This document shows positions 31,223 through 41,129 of a stretch of 64,000 bases of DNA, one piece after another. Position numbers and translations under genes: made by a program. Every line of letters starts with the position of its first letter. Position 1 is the stretch's first letter. Source of the DNA: Actinomadura rupiterrae. GTDB lineage: Bacteria; Actinomycetota; Actinomycetes; Streptosporangiales; Streptosporangiaceae. The notes under the pieces were generated by a model. It ran no database searches, had not been told where the DNA came from, and saw nothing but the letters and a program-made list of their open reading frames with translations. The stretch is taken from contig NZ_JAMZEA010000013.1 of the NCBI RefSeq assembly GCF_024172125.1, positions 240,662 through 304,661 on the forward strand, given 5' to 3'.

Positions 31223-32692
31223 TTATTCGGCGGCGTGCTTGTCAAGGAACGCGTACACGTCCGCCTCGTCCACGCCGGGGAACGCGCCGGGCGGCAGCAC
31301 CGACAGCACGTGGGAGTGCGCGCGGGCGGACGGCCAGGCCATCCCCTCCCAGCGTTCGGCCAGCTCGCGCGGCGGACGCTGGCAGCAGTCGCCGTCCGGG
31401 CAGGACGACTTCACCCGGTTGGTGGTCTCCCGGCCGCGGAACCAGCGCGAGTCCTCGAACCTCACCCCGAGGGTGATGGCGAAGTCGCGCTCGTGCGAGG
31501 GGTCGATGTGCGACAGGCACCAGTACGTCCCCTTGGGGGTGTCGGTGTACTGGTAGTAGACCGAGAACCGGTCCGCCGCGCCGAACACGTGCCGCCCGGC
31601 CCACTCGCGGCACATCCGCTGGCCCTCGATCGCGCCGTCCTCGTCCTGGGGGAACAGCAGGCCGTCGTTGGCGTAGGCCTTGTAGATCGTGCCGTTCTCG
31701 TCGTTCTTGGTGAAGTGCAGCTGCAGGTCCAGGTGGTGGGTGGCCATGTTGGTGAACCGGTGCGCGGCCATCTCGTAGGACACCGAGAACACGTCCGCCA
31801 GGTCCTCCACCGACAGCTCGCGCGCCTGCTTGGCCTCGGTCAGGTACGGCACCACCGCCCGCTCGGGCATCAGGATCGCCGCGCCGAAGTAGTTGGCCTC
31901 CACCCGCTGCCGCAGGAAGTCGGCGAAGTCGCGCGGCTGGTCGTGGTCGAGCGCGATGTGGCCGAGGGTCTGCAGCAGGATCGTGCGCGGGGTGTGCATG
32001 CCCAGCTGCTCGCGCTCCAAGTAGATCCGCCGGTTCCGCAGGTCGGTGATCGACCGGACCGATCTCGGCAGGTCGCGGACGTACTGGAGGCTGAACCCGA
32101 AGTGCCCGACCAGGCCCATCAGCATGCCCTGGGAGACCGCGCCGCTGCGGTAGCCGACCGCGTCCAGCGTCTGGGCGGCGACCCGCTCGATCTCGCCGAA
32201 GTAGTTGCCGCGCTCGTGCATCTGGCGGCGCAGCCCGGCGTTGGCCTTGCGGGCCTCCTCCGGGCTGGCGGTCGGCTTGGTGTGCGAGCGCCGCAGCTCC
32301 CCGTACAGCGCGAGGATGTGCTCGATGATCTCGTTCGGCATCCGCTTGCCGACCTTCAGGTGCGGCAGCCCGAGCGAGCGGTAGACCGGGTCGCGCTGCG
32401 CCTCCTCCAGCTGGATCTCCAGCTGGGCGCGGCGGGACGGCGGCTGCCGGCGCAGCAGCTCCTCCACCGGCACCTGCAGCGCGTTCGCCAGCGCCTGGAG
32501 CAGCGACAGCTTCGGCTCGCGCCGGCCGTTCTCCAGCAGCGACAGCTGGGACGGCGCGCGGCCGACCCGGTCGCCGAGGTCGGCGAGCGTCATCCCGCGG
32601 CTGCGCCGCAGATGGCGGAGCCGCTGGCCGAACGTGACGAGATCTACGTCACTCGTCAAGTTAAGGGGTTCTTCTGGCCGCAAGGTCGTCAC
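31223..32692 (-). CDS. ramB: RamB/ScfR-type transcriptional regulator
   Basis: A 489-residue short-chain fatty-acid regulator. Residues 20-80 are an XRE helix-turn-helix (GQRLRHLRRSRGMTLADL, SQLSLLENGRREPKLS). The middle is an IrrE-like domain (LLQTLGHIALDHDQPRDFADFLRQ..EANYFGAAILMPE) and the C-terminus is the DUF2083-type domain with cysteine motif SCPDGDCCQ. RamB controls acetate and glyoxylate-cycle genes in corynebacteria and mycobacteria, and here it is divergent from isocitrate lyase. The GTG at 32692 is 6 bases after TAGCAT, a leaderless start. Confidence 0.9.
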   Translation of the reverse strand: MTTLRPEEPLNLTSDVDLVTFGQRLRHLRRSRGMTLADLGDRVGRAPSQLSLLENGRREPKLSLLQALANALQVPVEELLRRQPPSRRAQLEIQLEEAQRDPVYRSLGLPHLKVGKRMPNEIIEHILALYGELRRSHTKPTASPEEARKANAGLRRQMHERGNYFGEIERVAAQTLDAVGYRSGAVSQGMLMGLVGHFGFSLQYVRDLPRSVRSITDLRNRRIYLEREQLGMHTPRTILLQTLGHIALDHDQPRDFADFLRQRVEANYFGAAILMPERAVVPYLTEAKQARELSVEDLADVFSVSYEMAAHRFTNMATHHLDLQLHFTKNDENGTIYKAYANDGLLFPQDEDGAIEGQRMCREWAGRHVFGAADRFSVYYQYTDTPKGTYWCLSHIDPSHERDFAITLGVRFEDSRWFRGRETTNRVKSSCPDGDCCQRPPRELAERWEGMAWPSARAHSHVLSVLPPGAFPGVDEADVYAFLDKHAAE

Positions 32693-32864
32693 GGCTTCAT
32701 GCTAGCGAAAAATACGCAGAAGTTTCATTACTCACCAGTTCATTTAGCGCCCGAACCCGGGGCATAGTCATGGCAAGCACCCAGGGGACGACATCCCCGG
32801 GACGGTCCGGACGGCACTTCTCGTTCAGGTCCGTTCCGTTCCGGGCCGATCGAAGGGCAAGACG
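32693..32864. promoter_or_regulatory. ramB-aceA divergent promoter region
   Basis: 172 bp, AT-richer near 32699-32745. The ramB -10 TAGCAT is at 32699-32704 on the minus strand. The aceA ribosome site GAAGGG is at about 32853. I do not find a perfect RamB half-site of the corynebacterial kind (TTTGCAAA). Confidence 0.55.
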
Positions 32865-34148
<1,284 letters not shown>

Positions 34149-34479
34149 GCCGCACGCCGCGCCCCGGCCCGGCCCGTCCGGGCCCTCGCCGGGGCGCCGG
34201 CCCAGGCTTCACCTGACGGCCCACCGGCCGTGGTCGCCCCCACGGCCGTCCCGCGGCGAAGGCCCCTCCGTCCTACACCCGGAGGGGCTTTCTGCCGTTC
34301 CCGCGCCCCTTCCCCTCCGCCGGGATCCGCCTCCCGCGCCCGCCGCGTCCCCCTGAACACCGCGTCCGCTGTGGCGGCCGACTTCCGCCATGTCCCAATC
34401 CGGGCGCATCTATCGACTTTCGTCCCTTCCGGGGGCAAAGTGATCTTCACCCCGTCCCCCAGGGAGAGGATCACCCCCG
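34149..34479. other. 331-bp intergenic region aceA to M1 peptidase
   Basis: Contains an inverted repeat GGCCGTGG/CCACGGCC (34227-34249 region), the aceA terminator at 34262-34293, and an AT-richer stretch at 34380-34455 that should hold the promoter of the peptidase. No small gene is apparent. Confidence 0.6.
34262..34293 (+). terminator. aceA terminator
   Basis: GCCCCTCCG (34262-34270) and CGGAGGGGC (34280-34288) followed by TTTCT. Confidence 0.8.
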
Positions 34480-35985
34480 ATGGCCAGGCGCTCCTCCCGC
34501 CTCGTCCGCTCCGTCCGCACTCCCGGCCGCCTGCTTCCGCTGGCGCTGGCCGCCGTCACCGCGGTGGCGTTCGCGCCCGCCGCCTCCGCCTCCTCCCACG
34601 CCCGGTTCACCCCCGGCGCCGAGGGCGTGGGCGACTCCTACTTCCCCTTGGAGGGGAACGGCGGCTACGACGCCCAGCACTACTCACTGAACGTCTCCTA
34701 CGATCCGCAGTACGGCCAACTGGACGGCACGGTCACGATGACCGCGCGCGCGACCCAGAACCTGTCGTCCTTCGACCTCGACCTGTCCGGCATGGATGTG
34801 TCGAAGGTCGTGGTGAACGGACACCACGCCACCTGGAAGCGGCGCGGCCAGGAGCTGAAGATCACCCCGCACCGCGGGTTGTGGAAGGGCTCCACGTTCC
34901 GCGTCTCGGTGACCTACGGCGGAGTTCCGCAGACGATCGTCGGCTCGCCGATCGTGTTCGGCTCGCCCTACGGCTTCCTGCAGACCCCGGACGGCGCGTT
35001 CATCGGCGACGAGCCGAACGCCGCGTCCACCTGGTTCCCGGTCAACGACCACCCCAGCGACAAGGCCACCTACGACTACACGGTGACCGTGCCGAAGGGC
35101 CTGGACGTCGTCGCCAACGGCCTGCCCGAGGGCAGGCGCGACGTGACGGCCTCGTTCAGCCGCCGCCTGGCCGCGACCAAGGCCACCACGTTCAAGTGGC
35201 GCGAGCACAAGCCGATGGCCAGCTACCTCGCGACCATCGACATCGGCAAGTGGGACGTCAAGCAGTCGACCACGCCCGGCGGGCTGCCCAACTACGTCGC
35301 GGTCGACCCCGTCCTGGAGACCAGCCAGCCGAACGCGGTGCAGTTCTTCACCGACACCACCGCCGAGGCCACCGACCTCTGGTCCTCGCTCTACGGGCCG
35401 TACCCGTTCGAGACCACCGGCGCGATCGCCGACAACGCGGTCTACCAGGGGCAGCCTCTCGGCTTCTCGCTGGAGACGCAGAGCAAGCCGGTCTACTCGG
35501 CCGTCCGGAGCACCTCGACCATCGCGCACGAGCTGTCGCACCAGTGGTTCGGCGACAGCGTCTCGGTGGCGCGCTGGAAGGACATCTGGCTGAACGAGAG
35601 CTTCGCGACCTGGTCGCACTTCTACTGGGGCGAGAAGCACGGCGGCGCGACCGTCCACGACCGGGTGCGCACCGTCTACAACAGCCACGCCTTCCCGGAC
35701 CCGGCGGGCAACCCGTACTGGTCGGTGAAGATCGCGGACCCGCAGCGCGACACGATGTTCAACGACCGCGTCTACAGCGGCGGCGCGACCGTGCTGCAGC
35801 TGCTGCGCGAGAAGATCGGCGACGAGAAGTTCTTCACGCTGCTGCGCACCTGGGCCACCCAGCACAAGTACGGCAACGGCAACACCGAGCAGTTCGTCGC
35901 CCTGGCGAACCAGGTCTCCGGCCAGGACCTGACGTCCTTCTTCCAGACCTGGATCTACTCCACCGGCAAGCCCCCGCTCCCGTAA
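34480..35985 (+). CDS. secreted M1 family metallopeptidase
   Basis: A 501-residue zinc aminopeptidase with a signal peptide (residues 1-38, cleaved near ASA-SS). The zinc site HELSHQW is at about residues 350-356 with the second glutamate in WLNESFATW. The N-terminal beta domain (GTVTMTARATQNLSSFDLDLSG) is typical. The long C-terminal helical domain of classic M1 enzymes is short here. The usual GAMEN substrate motif is replaced by PLGFSLETQ, so the specificity may differ from aminopeptidase N. GAGAGGA precedes the ATG. Confidence 0.9.
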   Translation: MARRSSRLVRSVRTPGRLLPLALAAVTAVAFAPAASASSHARFTPGAEGVGDSYFPLEGNGGYDAQHYSLNVSYDPQYGQLDGTVTMTARATQNLSSFDLDLSGMDVSKVVVNGHHATWKRRGQELKITPHRGLWKGSTFRVSVTYGGVPQTIVGSPIVFGSPYGFLQTPDGAFIGDEPNAASTWFPVNDHPSDKATYDYTVTVPKGLDVVANGLPEGRRDVTASFSRRLAATKATTFKWREHKPMASYLATIDIGKWDVKQSTTPGGLPNYVAVDPVLETSQPNAVQFFTDTTAEATDLWSSLYGPYPFETTGAIADNAVYQGQPLGFSLETQSKPVYSAVRSTSTIAHELSHQWFGDSVSVARWKDIWLNESFATWSHFYWGEKHGGATVHDRVRTVYNSHAFPDPAGNPYWSVKIADPQRDTMFNDRVYSGGATVLQLLREKIGDEKFFTLLRTWATQHKYGNGNTEQFVALANQVSGQDLTSFFQTWIYSTGKPPLP

Positions 35986-36024
35986 CGGCCTGACCGGCCC
36001 CCGACCAGCCCACCGGAAAGCAGC

Positions 36025-36055
36025 GTTGGCCGGGTCGCCAAGCGACCCGGCCAAC
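36025..36055. terminator. bidirectional hairpin between convergent genes
   Basis: GTTGGCCGGGTCG, loop CCAAG, CGACCCGGCCAAC: a 13-bp perfect stem between the M1 peptidase and the small secreted protein gene. No U-tract. Confidence 0.7.
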
Positions 36056-36072
36056 ATCACGCGACATCGAGG

Positions 36073-36447
36073 TCAGGGCCTGGCGCAGGAGTAGATGCTG
36101 GCCTTCACGTCATACACGCAGGCGGAGACCTCGTGGATGCCGTCATTGAAGTAGAGCGGCTTGGACCACACCCATATGTCCGTGTAATGCGGCTGCAAGG
36201 GGAAATCCCAAGTCAGCCAACCGTCGTTCTGGATGTTGTGCTGGTTGAAATAGCCGTCGCATTCGGACGTGCGGGAGTTGCGGAACTCCGCGTAGGCCTG
36301 GTGGGCGCTCTGCTGGACGAGCACGGCTGCGCAGCCTGAAGGTGTGGTGACCTGGGAAAGCACGGTGTCGGCGTGGGCCGGCACCGTGACAGCGCCGGCG
36401 GCACCGATCGAGGCGATCATGATCAACGCTTTGATGCTCTTTCGCAT
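36073..36447 (-). CDS. small secreted protein of unknown function
   Basis: A 124-residue exported protein: signal peptide MRKSIKALIMIASIGAAGAV through PAHA (about 27 residues), then a mature part of about 97 residues with four cysteines (PSGCAAV, SECDGYF, SACVYD, YSCARP), probably two disulfides, and many aromatic residues. I do not recognise the family. AAGGAG precedes the ATG at 36447. Its base composition is visibly less GC-rich and its codons less biased than all neighbours, which suggests acquisition from elsewhere. Confidence 0.75.
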   Translation of the reverse strand: MRKSIKALIMIASIGAAGAVTVPAHADTVLSQVTTPSGCAAVLVQQSAHQAYAEFRNSRTSECDGYFNQHNIQNDGWLTWDFPLQPHYTDIWVWSKPLYFNDGIHEVSACVYDVKASIYSCARP

Positions 36448-36650
36448 GGCCACTCCTTGGTTAGTGCGACGGTTGCCGACCTGTCGCGCTGCCGTCCGGC
36501 CGGGCTCGGGAAGTAGCCGGGCGAAGCCGCGCACGTACAGTCGCGCATCACAGATGCCTCGCCATCGTGTTCTGCGATCAAGAAAGGCGCAATCGATTAG
36601 GCTCTCCACCTAAACGATTGCCTCCGCACCGTGATGGTGGTGGACTACCG

Positions 36651-36719
36651 GGTCGCGGTCGCGCGCGCGGTCGCGGCCGCGCGCGCGGTCGCGGTCGCGC
36701 GCGGGTCGCGGTCGCGCGC
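36651..36719. repeat. GGTCGCGGTCGCGCGC tandem repeats (Z-DNA-like)
   Basis: Four units of 16-18 bp, nearly all alternating purine-pyrimidine CG steps, about 50 bp upstream of the ABC-2 exporter operon. Such sequence can adopt Z-DNA under supercoiling. Confidence 0.85.
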
Positions 36720-36756
36720 GGGGTGAAAACCCATGGAAGGTCCGGGGCGGCCGTTC

Positions 36757-36762
36757 TAGGCT
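36757..36762 (+). promoter_or_regulatory. -10 box, leaderless start of the ABC-2 operon
   Basis: TAGGCT followed by 8 bases and the GTG at 36771; no ribosome site. Confidence 0.5.
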
Positions 36763-36770
36763 CTTGGCGA

Positions 36771-37559
36771 GTGGGCGTCATTCCGTGGGTCTCCTGGTAC
36801 GCACTGCGCCGCTACTCCGCCTATCCCCTCGGCTCGATGGCAGAGGCCGTCACCAACACCTTCTTCGGGGTCATGCGCGCCTCGGTCCTGCTCGCGCTCT
36901 GGCACGCCCGTCCCGGGCTGGGCGGCTACGACGCGGCGGACGCGGTGACCTTCTCGTTCCTCACCCAGGCGCTGATCGGGCCCGTCCAGATCTTCGGCGG
37001 CATGGAGCTGGGACAGCGCATCCGCACCGGCGACGTGGCGATCGACCTGCACCGCCCGGTCGACCTGCAGGCGTGGTGGCTCGCCGACGACATCGGCCGC
37101 GCGACCTCCACGCTGCTGCTGCGCGGGGTGCCGCCGATGCTGGTCGGCGGGCTGCTGTTCACGCTGCACTGGCCCGGGCCGGGCGCGGCGGCGGCGTTCG
37201 CGGTGTCGGTCGTGCTGGCCGTCCTGCTGAGCTTCGCGCTGCGCTACCTGGTCACGCTGGCGATGTTCTGGCTGCACGACGAGCGCGGCATCCAGGCGGT
37301 GGCGCTGGTGCTGTCGCTGTTCCTCTCCGGGATGATCGTGCCGCTGGTGGCGTTCCCCGGCGGGATCGGCGACGTGGCGCGGGCGCTGCCCTGGTCGGGG
37401 CTGGTGCAGGTGCCCGCCGACGTGTACCTCGGGCACCGGACCGGCGGCGGGCTCGCGGCGGCGCTGGGGTTCCAGGCCGCGTGGGCGGCGGGGCTGCTCG
37501 CCGCGGGACGGGTGCTGACCCGCGCGGCCGAGCGCAGGCTGGAGGCCCAAGGTGGCTAG
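36771..37559 (+). CDS. ABC-2 family transporter permease (DUF990-like), first subunit
   Basis: A 262-residue membrane protein with six predicted helices (for example VTNTFFGVMRASVLLALW, AVSVVLAVLLSFALRYLV, ALVLSLFLSGMIVPLVAF). It resembles the permease pairs annotated as ABC-2 family/DUF990 in actinomycetes. It overlaps the next permease by 8 bases and an ATPase gene follows, giving a complete exporter. The GTG at 36771 is used because a TAGGCT box lies 8 bases upstream; the open frame further left is repeat sequence. Confidence 0.85.
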   Translation: MGVIPWVSWYALRRYSAYPLGSMAEAVTNTFFGVMRASVLLALWHARPGLGGYDAADAVTFSFLTQALIGPVQIFGGMELGQRIRTGDVAIDLHRPVDLQAWWLADDIGRATSTLLLRGVPPMLVGGLLFTLHWPGPGAAAAFAVSVVLAVLLSFALRYLVTLAMFWLHDERGIQAVALVLSLFLSGMIVPLVAFPGGIGDVARALPWSGLVQVPADVYLGHRTGGGLAAALGFQAAWAAGLLAAGRVLTRAAERRLEAQGG

Positions 37560-38394
37560 CGCCGACACCGCACCGGGTATTGCCGCGCGCGGGACGCGGG
37601 CCGTGTCGACCTACTGCCTGCTGGCCTGGACGTGGATCCGCGCGGCCGCGCAGTACCCGGTGTCGATCACGTTGCTCGCGCTCGGCACCGCCCTCACCGC
37701 CGGGCTGGACGTCGCGGGGATCATGGTGCTGTTCAGCCGGACGCCGCGGATCGCCGGGTTCAGCGCCGCCGAGGTGCTCTTCCTCTATGGCACCTCCGCG
37801 CTGGCGTTCTCGGTGTCGGACATCCTGCTCGGCACGACCGAGCGGCTCGGCGAGCACGTGCGCGAAGGGACGCTGGACGCGCTGCTCGTCCGCCCGGTGA
37901 GCCCGCTGATCCAGATCGCGACCGAGGACTTCACCCCGCGCCGGTTCGGACGGATCGTCCCGCCCGTGCTGGTCCTGGCCCTCGCCATACCCCGCCTGGG
38001 CGTGGCCTGGACGCCCGGCCGGGTCGCGATGGTCCCGCTGATGCTGGCCTCCGGGACGGTGATCTTCGGCGGGGTCTGGGTGCTGTGCGCGGCGGTCCAG
38101 TTCGTCCTGCTGAACAGCCACGGCGCGACCAAGGCGCTCACCTACGGCGGCGCGACGCTGACCCAGTACCCGATGACGGTGTTCGCGCGCGACTTCGTGC
38201 GCGGGGTGACCTTCGTCGTCCCGCTGGCGTTCGTGAACTGGGAACCCGCGCTCTACGTGCTCGGACGGCCCGACCCGCTGAACCTGCCGGGCTGGACGAG
38301 GTTCGCCTCGCCGGTCGTCGGCGCGGTGGTGTGCGCGGTGGCGGCGGTGGCGTGGCGCGGGGGCCTGCGCCACTACCGCTCGACGGGGAACTGA
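37552..38394 (+). CDS. ABC-2 family transporter permease, second subunit
   Basis: A 280-residue membrane protein, again with about six helices (VSITLLALGTALTAGLDVAG, VFLYGTSALAFSVSDILLG, MLASGTVIFGGVWVLCAAVQF). The segment EHVREGTLDALLVRPVSPL is the counterpart of QRIRTGDVAIDLHRPVDL in the first subunit, so the two are distant paralogues likely to form a heterodimer. GTG start overlapping the upstream stop. Confidence 0.85.
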   Translation: MASADTAPGIAARGTRAVSTYCLLAWTWIRAAAQYPVSITLLALGTALTAGLDVAGIMVLFSRTPRIAGFSAAEVLFLYGTSALAFSVSDILLGTTERLGEHVREGTLDALLVRPVSPLIQIATEDFTPRRFGRIVPPVLVLALAIPRLGVAWTPGRVAMVPLMLASGTVIFGGVWVLCAAVQFVLLNSHGATKALTYGGATLTQYPMTVFARDFVRGVTFVVPLAFVNWEPALYVLGRPDPLNLPGWTRFASPVVGAVVCAVAAVAWRGGLRHYRSTGN

Positions 38395-38405
38395 GAGGGA
38401 ACCGC

Positions 38406-39380
38406 ATGATCGAGATGACGGACGTGACCAAGACCTTCACCCTGCGGCGGCGGACCGGGCGGCGGCTGCGCCGCGAGCGCACGGTGGTCCGCGCGGTGGA
38501 CGGGGTGTCCTTCTCCGTCGAGCGCGGCGAGTTCCTCGGCTACCTCGGCCCGAACGGCGCGGGCAAGAGCACCACGATCAAGATGCTCACCGGCATCCTC
38601 ACCCCCACCTCGGGACGGGTCCGGGTCGCCGGGCTCGACCCGTCCCGCGCCCGGACCGCGCTCGCCCGCCGGATCGGCGTGGTGTTCGGGCAGCGCACCA
38701 CGCTCTGGTGGGACCTGCCGCTGCGCGACAGCCTGACCCTCGTGCGGCGGCTCTACCGGGTGGAGGAGCGCGCCTACCGGACGCGGCTGGACGAGCTGAC
38801 CGCGCTGCTGGAGCTGGAGCCGTTCCTCGCCACCCCGGTCCGGCAGCTCAGCCTCGGCCAGCGGATGCGCGGCGACCTGGCCGCCGCGCTGCTGCACGAC
38901 CCCGAGCTGCTGGTGCTCGACGAGCCGACGATCGGCCTGGACGTGGTGAGCAAGGCGACCGTGCGCGGGTTCCTGGCCCGGCTCAACGCCGAGCGCGGCA
39001 CCACGATCCTGCTCACCACGCACGACCTCGGCGACATCGAGCGGCTCTGCCGGCGCGTGATGATCATCGACCACGGGCGGGCCGCGTTCGACGGGGACCT
39101 GGGCGCGCTGCGCCGCGCGGCGGGCGCCGATCGCCAGCTGGTGGTCGAGCTGGCCGCGCCGGCGCCGCCGATCGACCTGGACGGCGTACCGGTCATCACC
39201 GTGGAGGGCCCGCGCCAGACGCTGCGCCTGCCGGACGGCGCGAATGCCGCGTCCGTCGTCGCCGCGCTCGCCGCCCGGCACGAGGTCCGCGACATCGCCC
39301 TGCGCGAGACCGGCATCGAGGAGATCGTCGCCCGCCTCTACCGCGGCGACCAGGAGATCTCCGCCCCCGCCACCTCCTGA
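38406..39380 (+). CDS. ABC transporter ATP-binding protein (exporter)
   Basis: A 324-residue nucleotide-binding subunit: Walker A LGPNGAGKSTT (residues 47-57), Q-loop VFGQRTTLWW, signature LSLGQRMRGDL, Walker B LLVLDEPTIGLD and the H-loop TTHD. The signature LSLGQ instead of LSGGQ is usual for this exporter group. The C-terminal 90 residues are an extra regulatory domain. It drives the two preceding permeases; the cargo is unknown. GAGAGGGAACC precedes the ATG. Confidence 0.92.
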   Translation: MIEMTDVTKTFTLRRRTGRRLRRERTVVRAVDGVSFSVERGEFLGYLGPNGAGKSTTIKMLTGILTPTSGRVRVAGLDPSRARTALARRIGVVFGQRTTLWWDLPLRDSLTLVRRLYRVEERAYRTRLDELTALLELEPFLATPVRQLSLGQRMRGDLAAALLHDPELLVLDEPTIGLDVVSKATVRGFLARLNAERGTTILLTTHDLGDIERLCRRVMIIDHGRAAFDGDLGALRRAAGADRQLVVELAAPAPPIDLDGVPVITVEGPRQTLRLPDGANAASVVAALAARHEVRDIALRETGIEEIVARLYRGDQEISAPATS

Positions 39381-39404
39381 CCGGCCGCGGAAGGGCTCGG
39401 CGCG

Positions 39405-40277
39405 TCAGGTGTTGGTCGCATCGGCCGGGACGCCGTCGGGCAGTTCCGCGGCGGCTCCTGCGCCGCCTGCCACATCAGGACACTTCACGCCGAGCGTGTA
39501 GGCGGTCATGGAGATCGCGCCGTAGGTGTAGCCGTCGATGAGGACGTCGGTGCCCTGACCGGACGCCGCCGCCAGCCCGGACAGGTAGAGCAGCGGGATG
39601 AAGTGGTCCGGCGTCGGGACCGCGAGAGTGAAGTCCTGGTGGCTTTGCAGGCGCAGGCAGTCGGCGGGATCGTCGCGCATCACCTGCTGAGCGCTGTCGT
39701 CGAACCGCTCCGCCCAGGAGAAACCGCTGTCGGGCCGGTCCCAGTCCAGGCCGCCGAGGTTGTGCACGACGTTGCCGCTGCCCAGGATCAGCACGCCCGT
39801 CTCGCGGAGCGCGGCGAGCTTGGCGCCGAGCTCGAAGTGGTAGGCCAGCGGCTTGCCGGCGTCGATGCTGAGCTGCACCACGGGGATGTCGGCGTGCGGG
39901 AAGGCGTGCACGAGCACCGACCAGGTGCCGTGGTCCAGGCCCCAGCTGTCGGCGTCGGCCCCCACCCAGGTCGGCTCGACGGCCTCGCTGACCTCCTCGA
40001 CCAGCTCCGGCAGGCCCGGCGCGGGGTAGCGGACGTCGAAGAGCTCCTGCGGGAAGCCGTAGAAGTCGTGGATGGTGCGCGGCCGGGGCATCACGGTCAC
40101 CGCGGTCGCGTTCACGAACCAGTGCGCCGACACCACCAGGATCGCGCGCGGACGCGGGACGGCCCGGCCGAACGCCCGCCACGCGGCGGTGTACCGGTTG
40201 GCCTCGATGGCGTTCATGGGGCTGCCGTGTCCGAGGAACGCGGCGGGCATGGCTTCGGAGGCGGCGGGAGCCGTCAC
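39405..40277 (-). CDS. ygiD: class III extradiol ring-cleavage dioxygenase (4,5-DOPA dioxygenase-like)
   Basis: A 290-residue LigB-superfamily enzyme, similar in size and motifs to YgiD and plant DODA: FLGHGSPMNAI, VVSAHW, IHDFYGFPQELFDVRYPAPG, WGLDHGTWSVL and the C-terminal PTPDHFIPLLYL. The histidines in these motifs form the metal site. YgiD/DODA open catechol rings such as that of L-DOPA; the natural substrate here is unknown. GTG start after AGGAGAT. Confidence 0.88.
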   Translation of the reverse strand: MTAPAASEAMPAAFLGHGSPMNAIEANRYTAAWRAFGRAVPRPRAILVVSAHWFVNATAVTVMPRPRTIHDFYGFPQELFDVRYPAPGLPELVEEVSEAVEPTWVGADADSWGLDHGTWSVLVHAFPHADIPVVQLSIDAGKPLAYHFELGAKLAALRETGVLILGSGNVVHNLGGLDWDRPDSGFSWAERFDDSAQQVMRDDPADCLRLQSHQDFTLAVPTPDHFIPLLYLSGLAAASGQGTDVLIDGYTYGAISMTAYTLGVKCPDVAGGAGAAAELPDGVPADATNT

Positions 40278-40448
40278 GCGGATCTCCTGTCAGGACGAGC
40301 GTTCGGCGCCTGACCGGCGCATCACGTCACTCTGGGACGACCACCCCAGCATGCCGCGCGCGCTGCGCCCGGCAGCGCAGCCACGAGCCCCGCCCCGAAC
40401 CCTTTGCCATGTGTTGAGCCGCCACCCCGCCCCGCGGACGGGGGCTGA

Positions 40449-41129
40449 TCAGCGGGGTGACCAGGAGTACTCGTGTTCAGGGCGGCCGGTGGCGCCGTAG
40501 CGCAGGGCCACGTGGACGCGGCCGCGCTGGGCCAGGCTCGCCAGGTAGCGCTGCGCGGTGGCGCGGGAGATGCCGACGTCCTCGGCGACCTCGGCCGCCG
40601 AGCGCGGCACGCCCGCGCGGCGCAGCGCCTCGGCGACCAGCTGCGCGGTGACCGGCGTGCGGCCGGACGGACGGGCGGCACCGGCTGCGGCGAGCGGCGC
40701 GTGCAGCTCGCGCAGCGCCGCGTCCACCGCGTCCTGGGTCAGCTCGTCCGGTCCGGCGAGCGCGCGCCGGTAGCGGGCATAACCGACCAGCCGCGCGACC
40801 AGGGCCTCGGCGGTGAACGGTTTGACCAGGTAGTGCAGCGCGCCCCGGCCGAGCGCCGCGCGCACCGAGGCCGGGTCGGCGGCGGCCGTCGCCATGATCA
40901 CGTCGGCGTCCAGCTCCGGGAGCAGGGTCAGCCCGGACGCGTCGGGCAGGTAGACGTCGAGCAGGACCAGGTCCGGGTCGAGCTCGACGGCCAGCTCGCG
41001 GGCGCGGGCGGCGCTGTGCGCGGTCCCGCACACCTGGAAGCCGTCCACCGAGGCGACGAACCCGGCGTGCACCTGCGCCACCCGGAAGTCGTCGTCCACC
41101 ACGAGCACGCGGAGGTCCTGGTCACTCAT
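40449..41129 (-). CDS. response regulator (CitB/DcuR type)
   Basis: A 226-residue regulator: receiver domain 1-120 with the acidic pair VVDDD, the phosphorylated aspartate in LVLLDVYLPD and the lysine in HYLVKPF; then a C-terminal winged helix (SAAEVAEDVGISRATAQRYL) as in CitB-like regulators. It overlaps the histidine kinase gene by 8 bases, so both form one operon. The likely targets are the divergent transporter genes at 42999. Confidence 0.92.
   Translation of the reverse strand: MSDQDLRVLVVDDDFRVAQVHAGFVASVDGFQVCGTAHSAARARELAVELDPDLVLLDVYLPDASGLTLLPELDADVIMATAAADPASVRAALGRGALHYLVKPFTAEALVARLVGYARYRRALAGPDELTQDAVDAALRELHAPLAAAGAARPSGRTPVTAQLVAEALRRAGVPRSAAEVAEDVGISRATAQRYLASLAQRGRVHVALRYGATGRPEHEYSWSPR

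Larger units (their letters stand above)
36448..36770. other. 323-bp divergent intergenic region
   Basis: The left part (36450-36640) is relatively AT-rich and should hold the promoter of the small secreted protein. The right part holds the CG-alternating repeat at 36651-36719 and the leaderless promoter of the exporter gene (TAGGCT at 36757-36762). No gene seen. Confidence 0.6.
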
